The translations under genes were made by a program, and so were the position numbers. This document shows positions 9,430 to 18,013 of a stretch of DNA of 64,000 nt, one piece after another. The notes beneath the pieces are model-generated. The model had not been told where the DNA came from and searched no databases. It was given only the letters and a program-made list of their open reading frames with translations. Source of the stretch: DASQMT01 sp963835735 (GTDB lineage Bacteria; Actinomycetota; Thermoleophilia; Solirubrobacterales; Solirubrobacteraceae); assembly GCA_963835735.1 (NCBI GenBank), contig CAWIGP010000007.1:558001-622000 (forward strand). Reading direction: 5' to 3'. The stretch's first letter is position 1; every line of letters begins with the position of its first letter.

Positions 9430-10356
9430 ATGCCGGTTGCGAGGATCGGCGGAGTGGGTCCGCTCCTCTGCCTGCTCTCGGCCGCCGGCTTCGGGGCGAT
9501 GGCGATCTTCGGCAAGCTCGCGTACGACGAGGGCGTCGGGGTCGGCGACCTGCTGCTCATGCGCTTCGCGATCGCGGCGGCGCTGCTGCTCGCGATCGCG
9601 GGCGCTCGCGGGGCGCTGCGCGGGCTGCCGCGCCGGGCGGTGCTCGCCGGGCTGGCGATGGGCGCGATCGGCTACGCGGCCCAGTCCGGCCTGTTCTTCG
9701 GCGCGCTGGAGCGGATGGACGCGTCGCTGCTCGCGCTGATCCTCTACGTCTATCCGGCGCTGGTGCTGATCGGCGCGGTCGCCCTGGGCCGCGAGCGGGC
9801 GTCGGCGCGCCGGGTGGCGGCGCTGGGGATCGCGCTGGCGGGAGTCGCGCTAGTGCTGGCCGGTGCGGCGTCGGGGAGCGTGGACGCGCTCGCCACCGCG
9901 ATGGGGTTCGGCGCGGCGCTGGCCTACACGGCCTACATCCTCACCGGCGACCGCGTCGGCGCGGGCGTGCCGCCGCTCGCGCTCGCAGCGCTCGTCTGCA
10001 CGGGTGCGACGTGCACGTTCGCACTGGCCTCGGTCGTGCGGGGCGGACCGGAGCTGGGGTTCGGCGGAGAGGCCTGGCTGTGGTTCGGCGCGATCGCGCT
10101 GGTCAGCACGGTGGGGGCGATCCTCACGTTCTTCGCGGGGCTCGCGCGCGTGGGCCCGTCGGCGGCGTCGATCCTCTCGACGCTCGAGCCGGTCGTCACG
10201 GTCGGGCTGGCGGCGGCGGCGTTCGGGGAGTCGCTGGGGGCCGTCCAGCTCGTGGGTGGCGCGCTGGTGCTCGGGGCGGTGGTGGTGATGCAGTGGCCCG
10301 CGCCGCGTGCGCGGTCGCGCGCGGAGGGTCCGGCGCTCGCGTACGGCGGGCACTGA
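9430..10356 (+). CDS. EamA/DMT-family transporter
   Basis: A 308-residue integral membrane protein with about ten hydrophobic helices arranged as two repeats of five, the layout of the drug/metabolite transporter superfamily. The first repeat opens with 'LSAAGFGAMAIFGKLAY' and the second with 'GFGAALAYTAYILTGD'. The C-terminal repeat has the typical 'STLEPVVTVGLAAAAFGE' motif found in EamA domains. It likely exports a small metabolite such as an amino acid; the substrate cannot be read from sequence. Its final codons form part of a short element that recurs at 50096-50120. Confidence 0.88.
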   Translation: MPVARIGGVGPLLCLLSAAGFGAMAIFGKLAYDEGVGVGDLLLMRFAIAAALLLAIAGARGALRGLPRRAVLAGLAMGAIGYAAQSGLFFGALERMDASLLALILYVYPALVLIGAVALGRERASARRVAALGIALAGVALVLAGAASGSVDALATAMGFGAALAYTAYILTGDRVGAGVPPLALAALVCTGATCTFALASVVRGGPELGFGGEAWLWFGAIALVSTVGAILTFFAGLARVGPSAASILSTLEPVVTVGLAAAAFGESLGAVQLVGGALVLGAVVVMQWPAPRARSRAEGPALAYGGH

Positions 10357-10556
10357 GGGGAAGCGCGAGGTGCCGCAGCGTCAGCACGACGCGGCGCGGC
10401 GCCGAACGTCGGGCAGCACCGCGTATACGCCCGGCTCACCGACGTTCGGCGTCGCCGCCCCGCCGAGCGTCGGTCAGGTCCGGGCCATAGCCGGTGAGGA
10501 ACGACGGTCGGCATCGCCGCCCCGCCGAACCTGCCCCTTCAATGCCCGCCGTCCGG
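10357..10556. repeat. Repeat- and palindrome-rich gap between convergent genes
   Basis: This 200-nt gap holds no convincing gene. A 12-nt inverted repeat has arms at 10401-10412 and 10439-10450 (GCCGAACGTCGG and its complement), and a perfect 10-nt palindrome GCGTATACGC sits in the loop at 10421-10430. About 31 nt around 10436-10468 recur 62 nt further on (to about 10530) with a handful of differences, sharing TCGCCGCCCCGCCGA. It could be a bidirectional terminator, a remnant repeat family or a structured RNA; nothing decides between these. Confidence 0.5.
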
Positions 10557-11726
10557 CTACGCCGGCGCCCGCGCCGAGGAAGGCGCCGCCACCGCTGCGA
10601 CCGCGTCGACCAGGCGCGCGGCGTCCGACTCGTCGTTGTAGTGCACGAACCCGGCCCGGACCGCACCGAAAGGCTCCAGCCCGAGGAAGCGCTCGAGCTC
10701 CCACGCGTAGTAGTTCCCGTCCCACACGGCGACCTCGCGCGCGGCGAGCGCCGCCGCGACCTCGGCGGACGACGAGCCCGCCACGTTGAACATCAGCGTC
10801 GGCACGCGATCGGGTGGCGCGCCGTAGAGCGTCACGCCGTCGATTGCCGCCAACCCGTCGTGCGCGAGCGCGAGCAGCGCGTCCTCGTGCGCGCGGATCG
10901 CATCGAAGCCGACTTCGAGCATGTACTCCGCCGCCGCCGTCACGCCGGCGAGCGACTCGAACGGGAGCGTGCCAAGCTCGAACCGGTCGGGCGCCTCGTC
11001 GGGCGACGGCTCGAGCTTGTCGGGGACGAGCTCCTCGAGCAGCTCGGGCGCGGCGCACAGGATGCCGACGTGAGGGCCGTACCACTTGTAGGCCGAGCAG
11101 GCGAGCGTGTCCGCCCCGAGCTCGGCGAGCGAAAGCGCCCGGTGCGGCGCCGCCGCCACCGCGTCGAGCGAGATCCGTGCGCCGGCGGCGTGCGCGGCGG
11201 CGACGATCCCGTCGAGCTCGGGCACCGTGCCGCACGCGTTCGACGCCGCCGTGACCGCGACCCAGCGGGTGCGCTCGCTCAGCACCGCCTCGACTGCCGC
11301 CGCCGGCAGCGCGAGCGTCTCGCGATCGGGCTCGGCCCAGCGCACCGTCGCGCCGGCGCGCTCGGCGGCGATCACCCACGGGCGCACGTTCGCGTCGTGG
11401 TCCAGGCGCGTGACGACGATCTCGTCGCCCGGCGCCAGCGTCCGTCCGACCGCCGCCGACAGGCGCATCGTCATCGCGGTCATCGACGGCCCGAACGCGA
11501 CCCCGCGGGGCTCGGCGCCGAGCAGCCGGGCGACCGCTTCGCGCGCCCGCTCGACGCACGCGTCGGTTGCGTGTGCGGCCGCGAACGCACCGCCGTGGTT
11601 CGCGTTGTCGCCGGAGCGCATGAACGCGTCCATCGCCTCGATCGCCGCGTCGACCATCTGCGTCCCGGCCGGCCCGTCGAGCCGCGCCCAGCCGCCGGCC
11701 ACGCCGGGGAAGCGGTCGCGGTTCAT
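10557..11726 (-). CDS. Cysteine-desulfurase-like class V aminotransferase-fold protein
   Basis: A 389-residue PLP enzyme. 'SAYKWYGPHVG' holds the Schiff-base lysine, and 'SNACGTVPEL' and 'DAVAAAPHRALS' are the usual cofactor-contact segments. It resembles the family annotated as cysteine desulfurase-like (TIGR01976 type). The position where true SufS enzymes have the catalytic cysteine loop reads 'VRAGFVHYND' here, with no cysteine, so sulfur transfer by the normal persulfide route is unlikely. The reaction is unknown. It overlaps the NUDIX gene upstream by 4 nt, so both are one operon. Confidence 0.78.
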   Translation of the reverse strand: MNRDRFPGVAGGWARLDGPAGTQMVDAAIEAMDAFMRSGDNANHGGAFAAAHATDACVERAREAVARLLGAEPRGVAFGPSMTAMTMRLSAAVGRTLAPGDEIVVTRLDHDANVRPWVIAAERAGATVRWAEPDRETLALPAAAVEAVLSERTRWVAVTAASNACGTVPELDGIVAAAHAAGARISLDAVAAAPHRALSLAELGADTLACSAYKWYGPHVGILCAAPELLEELVPDKLEPSPDEAPDRFELGTLPFESLAGVTAAAEYMLEVGFDAIRAHEDALLALAHDGLAAIDGVTLYGAPPDRVPTLMFNVAGSSSAEVAAALAAREVAVWDGNYYAWELERFLGLEPFGAVRAGFVHYNDESDAARLVDAVAAVAAPSSARAPA

Positions 11727-12139
11727 ATGCGTCCCGCCGCGGTGCGCACGAGCTCCGCGTCACGCGGATAGCTCAGCAGCGCGGCCGCCTGCTCGACGTC
11801 AACCCAGCGCATCTCGTCCACCTCGTCGTTCGGCGTGAAGGGCGTGGCGCCGTACTCCGGCTCCATCAGCCAGTAGCGGACCTCCTTGCTGCGCCCCTTG
11901 TTGTCGTGGTATCGCACGGTCGCGAGCTCGTCACCGAGCCGGCAGCGCAGCCCCACTTCCTCGTAGACCTCGCGCAGCGCTGCGTCCTCCCAGCTCTCGC
12001 CGGGATCGAGCTTGCCCTTCGGCAGCGACCAGTCGTCGTAGCGCGGCCGGTGCACGACGACGAGCTCGAGCGCGCCCCCGGGCGCGCGCCGCCACACCAC
12101 TCCGCCCGACGCCCGGACCTCGACGGTCTCAGCATCCAT
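11723..12139 (-). CDS. NUDIX hydrolase
   Basis: A 138-residue protein with a complete Nudix box, 'GKLDPGESWEDAALREVYEE' followed by VGL, which coordinates the divalent metal that drives nucleoside-diphosphate-X cleavage. 'WSLPKGKLD' just before it and 'HDNKGRSKEVRYWLMEP' after it resemble the MutT/Ap4A-type branch, so an oxidised nucleotide or diadenosine polyphosphate is a plausible substrate. The start at 12139 is preferred because AGG lies 9 nt upstream in the complementary strand; the frame is open further to 12226. Coupled to the downstream aminotransferase-like gene by a 4-nt overlap. Confidence 0.85.
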   Translation of the reverse strand: MDAETVEVRASGGVVWRRAPGGALELVVVHRPRYDDWSLPKGKLDPGESWEDAALREVYEEVGLRCRLGDELATVRYHDNKGRSKEVRYWLMEPEYGATPFTPNDEVDEMRWVDVEQAAALLSYPRDAELVRTAAGRI

Positions 12140-12272
12140 GGCACTCATCCTGGCAGTGAGTGCCGATGTCAGGAGATCGAGTCCGGTGCTCGGCGTCCGG
12201 CTGACCGTGTCGAGCCACGCAGCCACCTGCCGGGCAGCCTCCCGCCTGCGCTCCGGGAGTTACATACCGCCC

Positions 12273-13325
12273 ATGCCCGACTCGCTCGCTGCCGCGCAGC
12301 GTCTCTTCTCGCCCGACACCGTCTACCTGAACACCGCCACCTACGGGTTGCCGCCTCGGACGGCCTTCGAGGCGTACTCCGCCGCCGCCGAGGACTGGCG
12401 TCACGGGCGCACCGGCTTCGACGGCTGGGACCGCTCGGTCGACGCGGCGCGGGCGACGTTCGCGCGGCTGACGGGGGTCGGCGCAGCCGACGTCGCGATC
12501 GGCGCCGCCGTGTCGGGCTTCGCCGGCCTGGTGGCCGCGGCGCTGCCGCCGGGCGCCCGGGTGCTGTGCGCCGAGGGCGACTTCACCAGTGTCCTGTTCC
12601 CGTTCCTCGCACAGGAGCGGCGCGGCGTCAGCGTCGAGCTCGTGCCGCTCGACCGGATCGCCGACGCGCTCGACCCGCGCCACGACCTCGTCGCGGTCAG
12701 CGCCGTGCAGAGCGCCGACGGGCGGGTCGCCGACCTCGACGCGCTCGCCACCGCCGCCGCGCACCACGGCGTCCGGACGTTCGTCGACACGACGCAGGCG
12801 ATCGGCTGGCTGCCGATCGACTGCTCCCGCTTCGACTACACGTCCTGCGCGGGCTACAAGTGGCTGCTCAGCCCGCGCGGTACCGCCTACCTCACGATCC
12901 GGCCGGAGCGGCGCGAGGAGCTCGTGCCGCACGCCGCGGGGTGGTACGCGGGCGAGGACGTCCCGAGCTCGTACTACGGCTCGCCCCTGCGTCTCGCGCA
13001 TGATGCCCGCCGCTTCGACCTCTCGCCCGCGTGGCTGAACTGGGTCGGCGCGGCGCCGGCGCTCGCGCTGCTCGAGGACATCGGGATCGAGGCGATCCGC
13101 GCGCACGACGTGGGTCTCGCGGCACGGCTGCGCGACGGGCTCGGGCTGGAGCCGTACGACTCGGCGATCGTGTCGGTCACCGACGCGGCGCCGGACGCGG
13201 CCGAGCAGCTCCGGGCGGCGGGCGTGATGGCGGCGGGCCGCGGCGGCGCACTGCGCCTCTCGTGCCACCTCTACACGACCGAGCGCGACGTCGATCGCGC
13301 GCTGGAGCTGTTGGCGAGCCGGTAG
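12273..13325 (+). CDS. Class V aminotransferase-fold PLP enzyme
   Basis: A 350-residue PLP-dependent protein. 'TQAIGWLPID' precedes 'CAGYKWLLSPRGTAYL', in which the lysine should bind PLP. The N-terminus 'VYLNTATYGLPPRT' and the end 'LRLSCHLYTTERDVDRA' match the SufS/kynureninase-like class V family, in the sub-branch that often lacks a defined biochemical role. The ATG at 12273 is chosen; the open frame reaching back to 12138 would overlap the divergent NUDIX start. It overlaps the convergent acetyltransferase gene by 55 nt at its 3' end. It is only distantly similar to the other class V protein at 10557-11726. Confidence 0.8.
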   Translation: MPDSLAAAQRLFSPDTVYLNTATYGLPPRTAFEAYSAAAEDWRHGRTGFDGWDRSVDAARATFARLTGVGAADVAIGAAVSGFAGLVAAALPPGARVLCAEGDFTSVLFPFLAQERRGVSVELVPLDRIADALDPRHDLVAVSAVQSADGRVADLDALATAAAHHGVRTFVDTTQAIGWLPIDCSRFDYTSCAGYKWLLSPRGTAYLTIRPERREELVPHAAGWYAGEDVPSSYYGSPLRLAHDARRFDLSPAWLNWVGAAPALALLEDIGIEAIRAHDVGLAARLRDGLGLEPYDSAIVSVTDAAPDAAEQLRAAGVMAAGRGGALRLSCHLYTTERDVDRALELLASR

Positions 13326-13819
13326 AGCACGTGCGGCATGCCGGCGTATGCGACGTCGCGCTCGAACGCGAAGCCGAGCTTCTCCATCACGCGGCGCGAC
13401 GCGCGGTTGCCGGGCAGCGTGAACGAGACGACGTCGACCAGCCCGAGCGGACCGAACGCGACCTCCAGCGACGCCGCGCCGAGCTCGGTCGCAAGCCCCT
13501 CGCCCCAGCGCGCCGGCACCACGGTCCAGCCGATCTCCACCTCCTCGCGGCCGCCCACGTGCGCGGCGTGCGGGCCGCCGCGGGCGACGAGCGCGCCGGT
13601 CTCCCGATCGCCGAACGCGTACCAGCCGAACCCGCGCTCCGCCCAGTGCGCGGCCATCGCGGCGATCTGGCGGTCGACGTCCGCCGGGCTCGCGACGCCG
13701 CCGAGCGTCGCGCCGACGCGCGGGTCGCCGAGCATCGCGATCAGGCCGTCGCGGTGTTGCGGCCCGATCGGCCGTCCGACCATGCGGGCGGTCTCGAGGA
13801 GTGTCGGCGCGAGCTTCAC
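13271..13819 (-). CDS. GNAT-family N-acetyltransferase
   Basis: A 182-residue acetyltransferase of the RimJ/RimL type when started at the GTG at 13819. 'EVEIGWTVVPARWGEGLATE' is the acetyl-CoA pyrophosphate-binding motif A, and 'SFTLPGNRASRRVMEKLGF' is the conserved C-terminal part of this family. It transfers acetyl from acetyl-CoA to an amine of unknown identity. The open frame extends to 14098, but that part lies opposite the divergent gene at 13898 and is not conserved in character. The last 55 nt overlap the convergent aminotransferase gene. Confidence 0.82.
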   Translation of the reverse strand: MKLAPTLLETARMVGRPIGPQHRDGLIAMLGDPRVGATLGGVASPADVDRQIAAMAAHWAERGFGWYAFGDRETGALVARGGPHAAHVGGREEVEIGWTVVPARWGEGLATELGAASLEVAFGPLGLVDVVSFTLPGNRASRRVMEKLGFAFERDVAYAGMPHVLYRLANSSSARSTSRSVV

Positions 13820-13897
13820 GGGTCGGGAATACCAGGACTCGTAGCGGCCGCCCGTCGCCGCCCGGTGCTGTCCGACCCGCACCGTACCTTCCGCCCC

Positions 13898-14353
13898 ATG
13901 CCCCTGTGCTTCATCGAGCCGCAGGACGCGATCCGCGTCATAGCCGAGTCGGTCGGGCGCGAGGCCCGCCGGCAGCTGTTGGGCGAGCTGGTCCGCGCGT
14001 GGGTCGACGAGATCCCCGAGGAGGAGCTCGCATCGCACTACGCCAAGGCCGTTGACGACCTGGACGAGCACGACCTGTCGATGCTCGCGGCCTGGCACGC
14101 CTCGCTGGAGGTCGGCACGCCGATCGCGAACAAGGACTTCCTCGTCAACGCGTTCGCGGCGCTGGGCGAGAACCGCCGGGAGGCGCTCAAGATCGCCGCG
14201 GGACTGCGCGGCGAGGACGCGTTCAACGCGGGTGTCGCCGAGGAGCAGGCGCTGGAGACCGTGCTGCCCTGGCTCTCGCGCGACCGCTGCGAGGAGCTGG
14301 TGGCCGAATGCCTCGAGCTCTACTGCTGGGACCGGCTTGGCTCAGACAACTGA
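13898..14353 (+). CDS. Hypothetical cytoplasmic protein, helical
   Basis: A 151-residue protein with no signal peptide or membrane segment and an evenly spaced Glu/Ala/Leu/Arg composition that suggests an all-helical fold. I do not recognise the family. It carries 'CFIEPQDAIRVIAESVG' at the N-terminus and ends 'LELYCWDRLGSDN'. The start is chosen because TACCTT at 13885-13890 ends 7 nt before the ATG, the leaderless arrangement seen at many genes here. It is divergent from the acetyltransferase gene. Confidence 0.6.
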   Translation: MPLCFIEPQDAIRVIAESVGREARRQLLGELVRAWVDEIPEEELASHYAKAVDDLDEHDLSMLAAWHASLEVGTPIANKDFLVNAFAALGENRREALKIAAGLRGEDAFNAGVAEEQALETVLPWLSRDRCEELVAECLELYCWDRLGSDN

Positions 14354-14469
14354 AGCGCCGGCGCCGCTCCTGGCGGCGCTGGTGGTTCCCGCGGCTGCGG
14401 CGGCCGCTCGGCGCCGGGTAGCGCGGTCGGCGCGACATCGCGCCGCCCGACGTGTGAAAGGGTCCCGCG

Positions 14470-15576
14470 GTGGCGCCCGACCCCAGACAGCTCGCGGACC
14501 GAGCCGCGCGATCCTTGCTCCCGCCGCGCTACCTGTGGCCGTTCGCGCTCCCCGGCGCCGCGGCATGGCACGAGGCGACCTGGCGCCTGCGCCTGGCCCG
14601 CGCCGCCACCATGACCGCGGACGAACACGCCGCGCGCGTCGGCGTCGCCGACCGCGAGGAGGTGATCGGCTGCGACCTGTGCGGCGAGCGCCGCGTCCAG
14701 CCCCTGTTCACCCCCCGCGGCGAGCGCAAGCCGTGGACGTACCACGTCGTCCGCTGCCCGACGTGCGGCTTCCTCTACCGCAACCCCGGCATCCAGCCGG
14801 CGCGCCTCGGCGAGCTCTACGCGGGTGCCGGCTACGGCCGCTTCCTGGCCGGCAAGTACGAGCGCAAGCGGCAGCGCCGCTACCGGCTCGTCCTCGACGC
14901 CTTCCACCCGGTCTTCGCCGACGGCCGCGGGCGGCGCCTGCTGGACTTCGGCTCAGGCCACGGCCTGTTCCTCGAGCTCGCGCACGAGCGCGGCTTCGAC
15001 GGCTACGGCGTCGACCTGTCACCGGCCGCCGTGAAGCTGGCGCACGACCGCCCGGGCGGGAGCAACTCCTACGTCGGCTCGCCGCTCGAGGTGCCGGAGA
15101 TCGCTGCCGGCGGCTTCGACGTGATCACGCTGTGGTCGGTCATGGCCCACCTGGCCGAGCCGATCGCCGACCTGAAGATGCTGCGCCGCCTGCTCGCCCC
15201 CGACGGCATCCTGCTGATCCTCACGGTCAACGCGAACTCGCTGCTGCTCAAGGCGCAGGGCGACCGCTGGGGCGGCTTCACGCCCAACCACCTGAAGTTC
15301 TTCTCGCCCGACACGCTAACCCGCGCGCTGCACCTCGCCGGCTTCCCGGCGGTCGTCGTCGACCCCACGTACAGCGACGGGATCGAGGCGGGCACCGTCC
15401 GGCTGCGCCCGCGCGACGAGCGCCGGCTGCGCCGCGCGATCGACCGCGGCAACCGCGGCAACATGCAGCGCGCGCTGGCGTTCGCGTCGGCCGACGGGCC
15501 GCGCCGCTCAGGGCTCGCCGGGGAACGCGCCGGCGAAGCGGAACACGCCGCGGAGCTCCGGCCGGTAGCCGGGTAG
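14470..15576 (+). CDS. SAM-dependent methyltransferase with N-terminal zinc ribbon
   Basis: A 368-residue protein. C68-x2-C71 ('CDLC') and C96-x2-C99 ('CPTC') form a probable zinc ribbon, followed by a class I methyltransferase fold whose SAM-binding loop is 'LLDFGSGHGLFLEL' near residue 150. 'FTPNHLKFFSPDTLTRAL' is typical of the Methyltransf_23/UbiG-like group often found with nucleotide-sugar and O-antigen methylation. The substrate is unknown; a surface-glycan sugar is a reasonable guess. It starts at GTG 14470. The last 69 nt overlap the convergent HAD-GNAT gene. Confidence 0.82.
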   Translation: MAPDPRQLADRAARSLLPPRYLWPFALPGAAAWHEATWRLRLARAATMTADEHAARVGVADREEVIGCDLCGERRVQPLFTPRGERKPWTYHVVRCPTCGFLYRNPGIQPARLGELYAGAGYGRFLAGKYERKRQRRYRLVLDAFHPVFADGRGRRLLDFGSGHGLFLELAHERGFDGYGVDLSPAAVKLAHDRPGGSNSYVGSPLEVPEIAAGGFDVITLWSVMAHLAEPIADLKMLRRLLAPDGILLILTVNANSLLLKAQGDRWGGFTPNHLKFFSPDTLTRALHLAGFPAVVVDPTYSDGIEAGTVRLRPRDERRLRRAIDRGNRGNMQRALAFASADGPRRSGLAGERAGEAEHAAELRPVAG

Positions 15577-16638
15577 GCGGTAGGCCATCCAGTACCGAGG
15601 CTCGACCTCGAACGGCGGCAGGACCCCGAGCGGCTCCGCCGGCTCGAAGCCGAACCGCGGGTAGTAGTCGGCGTGCCCGACCAGCGCGATCAGCGGCCAG
15701 TCGGTCGCGCTCGCGGCGTCCAGCGTCGCGCGCATCAGCGCCGCCCCGACGCCCGCATGCTGGTGCTCCGGCAGCACTCCGATCGGCCCGAGCGCGAGCG
15801 CGCCGGCGCCGTCGAGCTTCGCGCGGCTGATCGCGACGTGGCCGATCAGCTTGCCGTCACGCAGCGCGACGAAGCACAGCTCCGGGACAAGGTCGCCGGC
15901 GGCGCGCAACTCGTCGGTCAGCGTCGTCGCCGGATCGTCGGGCGGGAACGCCGCCGCGTGCACGCGGGCGATCGCCGGCTCGTCGCCGGCGCGCTCGAGC
16001 CTGATCTCGACTGGAGCCAGCAGCGCGTCGAGCTCGGCGATCGTCGTTTCGGTCTCGCGGTGGTGCACGACCGCGAAGCCGAGCGCCCGCGCCGCATCGA
16101 CGTTGACCTCGAGGTCGTCGACGAACACGCAGTCGGCCGCCGGCAGCGCGAGCCGCTCGAGCACGAGCGCGTAGATCGCCGGGTCGGGCTTGCGCATGCC
16201 GACGAACGCGGAGTCCACGACGGTCTCGAAGATCTCGTCGATGGGCAGCTTCGCGCGCCACAGCGGCTCCCATTCGCGGACGTTGTTGGTCAGCATCGCG
16301 AAACGCACGCCGCGTTCGTGCAGCCGGCGGTAATACGCGAACAACGCCTGGTTGGGCTGCAGCTCCGCCATGAAGCGCTCACCGAACCCGTGCAGGCTCA
16401 CCGGCCGCTCGAGGATCGCGGTCAGCTCTCGCTCGAGCCGCGCGAGGAACCGGGCCTCGCTGATCGCGCCGACCTCGAGCTCGAAAAGCGGGTTGCGCCC
16501 GTCCGCCGCTGTGGCTCGCGACAGCGCCTCGCCGAACGCCTGCGGCGGCACGCCGGTGTGGCTCTGGATGCGCGAGAAGCCGAGCATCAGCGGCGCGGTG
16601 AGCACCCCGCCGAAGTCCGAGACGACCGCGCGGATCAC
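15508..16638 (-). CDS. HAD-family hydrolase fused to GNAT acetyltransferase
   Basis: A 376-residue fusion. Residues 1-205 are a HAD subfamily IA hydrolase: 'VVSDFGGVLT' with nucleophile D8, motif II 'LTNN' (T117), motif III K150 in 'MRKPDP', and motif IV 'FVDDLEVN' (D174/D175). The second Asp of the usual DxD is replaced by Gly, as in haloacid/epoxide-type relatives. Residues 211-376 are a GNAT acetyltransferase with 'GPIGVLPEHQHAGVGAALM' as the acetyl-CoA loop and 'YYPRFGFEPA' near the end. The GTG start at 16638 overlaps the upstream stop by 4 nt, so it is the third gene of the fxsA operon. Both substrates are unknown. Confidence 0.82.
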   Translation of the reverse strand: MIRAVVSDFGGVLTAPLMLGFSRIQSHTGVPPQAFGEALSRATAADGRNPLFELEVGAISEARFLARLERELTAILERPVSLHGFGERFMAELQPNQALFAYYRRLHERGVRFAMLTNNVREWEPLWRAKLPIDEIFETVVDSAFVGMRKPDPAIYALVLERLALPAADCVFVDDLEVNVDAARALGFAVVHHRETETTIAELDALLAPVEIRLERAGDEPAIARVHAAAFPPDDPATTLTDELRAAGDLVPELCFVALRDGKLIGHVAISRAKLDGAGALALGPIGVLPEHQHAGVGAALMRATLDAASATDWPLIALVGHADYYPRFGFEPAEPLGVLPPFEVEPRYWMAYRLPGYRPELRGVFRFAGAFPGEP

Positions 16639-17486
16639 GCGGCCCGGCGGACGATGTCGTAGCGGCCGACGCCGGCGTGGCCCTCGAGGTGCCAGCGGAA
16701 GAACGCGCAGTCGAGCCGCAGCGCGCCGAGGTCGAGCGAGGAGCCGCACAGCACCTCGCCGGCGCCGCGGCGCGCCCACGCGCCGTCGCCGGCGGGCCAC
16801 AGCTCGAGCCCGGCCCGGCGCGTATGGCCGTCCGCGTCGTAGGTCGTGGAGAGGCGGGCGTCCTCGATCTCGACCAGGCGCTCGGGCTCCCAGACCGCCG
16901 CCCACGTCGCCTCCTCGGCGTGGTGCGCGGCGCCTGCCGGCCGGACGGCCGTGAACGCGGCCGACGCGTCCTCGGTCCACGCCGCGACCGTGCGGGCCAG
17001 CTCGATCCGCTCCCAGTCGGCGTCGCCCCATGCGCGCCCGCGCTGCCCGAGCGCATCGACCGCGCGCACGGTCCCGCCCGCCCGCACGATGCCGCGCACG
17101 CGGCACGGCTGCTCGTAGCCCGACATTCCGCCAAGCGGCGGCGTCGCCGCGGCCGCGCCGACCGCCTCGAACTCGAGCTCGAAGCCCTGGCCGTCGGGCG
17201 CGTCGAAGCTCACCGTCCAGCGCTCGAGCGGCGCCTCGATCGTGGCCCTGACGCCGCGCAGCTCGAGCGCCTGCCAGTCGGCGTCCGCTACGGGCAGCCC
17301 GCCCTCGGCGAGCGCCGCCACCGGCTCGATGCCGGAGAACAGCAGCGCGAGCGCGCTGCCCTCCCCGCGCGCCAGCCCGAGCCGAACAAGGCCGTAGAGC
17401 TGCGCGTCGGCGTCGCCGAACGCGAACGTGACGCTGTCGGCGGCGGCTGCCCGGACGGCCTCGTCGGCGGCGGTGACCGCCGTCAC
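16635..17486 (-). CDS. Hypothetical protein, lipocalin/CrtC-like beta-rich
   Basis: A 283-residue protein without a signal peptide. The sequence is beta-rich, with repeated aromatic strand pairs such as 'YEQPCRVRGIV', 'WGDADWERIELARTVAAW' and 'FFRWHLEGHAGVGRYDIV', reminiscent of the two-lobed lipocalin-like proteins related to hydroxyneurosporene synthase and tocopherol cyclase. That similarity is an impression, not a motif match. The GTG start at 17486 overlaps the fxsA stop by 4 nt, and its own stop overlaps the HAD-GNAT start by 4 nt, so translation of all three genes is coupled. Confidence 0.6.
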   Translation of the reverse strand: MTAVTAADEAVRAAAADSVTFAFGDADAQLYGLVRLGLARGEGSALALLFSGIEPVAALAEGGLPVADADWQALELRGVRATIEAPLERWTVSFDAPDGQGFELEFEAVGAAAATPPLGGMSGYEQPCRVRGIVRAGGTVRAVDALGQRGRAWGDADWERIELARTVAAWTEDASAAFTAVRPAGAAHHAEEATWAAVWEPERLVEIEDARLSTTYDADGHTRRAGLELWPAGDGAWARRGAGEVLCGSSLDLGALRLDCAFFRWHLEGHAGVGRYDIVRRAA

Positions 17487-17962
17487 GCCTCGAGCCCCGG
17501 GCGCCCGCCGGGCCGCCGCGGGTCGACATCGACCGCGCTGCCCTCGACGTCGTCCGCGCGGCGCGCGTCGCGCGGCACCTGCACGCCGGCCATCGAGATC
17601 GTGATGCGCTTGAGCGTCTGGCGCAGGAACACGCGCCGGATCACCGCGCGCGTGGGCGGGAGCAGGAAGAGCAGGCCGACGATGTCGGTGATGAAGCCCG
17701 GCGTCAGCAGCAGCGCGCCACCGAAGATCACGAGCACGCCGTCGGCCACTTCGCGGGCCGGCACGCGGCCGGCGCCCAGCGCCTGGTTGAACCGGCGCCA
17801 CGCCGCCCGGCCCTGCGAGCGCATCAGCAGCGATCCGAGGATCGAGTCGGCGATCAGCAGCGCGATCGTCCACCACACGCCGATCGTCTCGCCGACCTGG
17901 ATGATCACCGCGAGCTCGGCGATCGGGACGAGGATGAAGAGTGCTACGAGCAGAAATCGCAT
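17483..17962 (-). CDS. fxsA: FxsA-family membrane protein
   Basis: A 159-residue inner-membrane protein. The first helix 'MRFLLVALFILVPIAELAVI', the 'GSLLMRSQG' loop and the 'GALLLTPGFITDIVGLL' segment are diagnostic of FxsA, the protein whose overproduction relieves F-plasmid exclusion of phage T7 in E. coli; its real task is unknown. The tail after residue 120 is hydrophilic and cytoplasmic. TAGCCT (complement of 17971-17976) ends 8 nt before the ATG with no ribosome-binding site, so the mRNA of this three-gene operon is probably leaderless. Confidence 0.9.
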   Translation of the reverse strand: MRFLLVALFILVPIAELAVIIQVGETIGVWWTIALLIADSILGSLLMRSQGRAAWRRFNQALGAGRVPAREVADGVLVIFGGALLLTPGFITDIVGLLFLLPPTRAVIRRVFLRQTLKRITISMAGVQVPRDARRADDVEGSAVDVDPRRPGGRPGLEA

Positions 17963-18013
17963 CGCGCACCAGGCTACGCGGCAGAGGTCAAGCTCGGCTA
18001 ACCCGCCGGTGCG

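Noticed and set aside
15508..17529. One 673-residue protein covering the HAD-GNAT gene and sequence upstream
   Set aside because: The upstream 297 codons are the wrong frame of the preceding gene; GTG at 16638 with a 4-nt overlap gives the real start.
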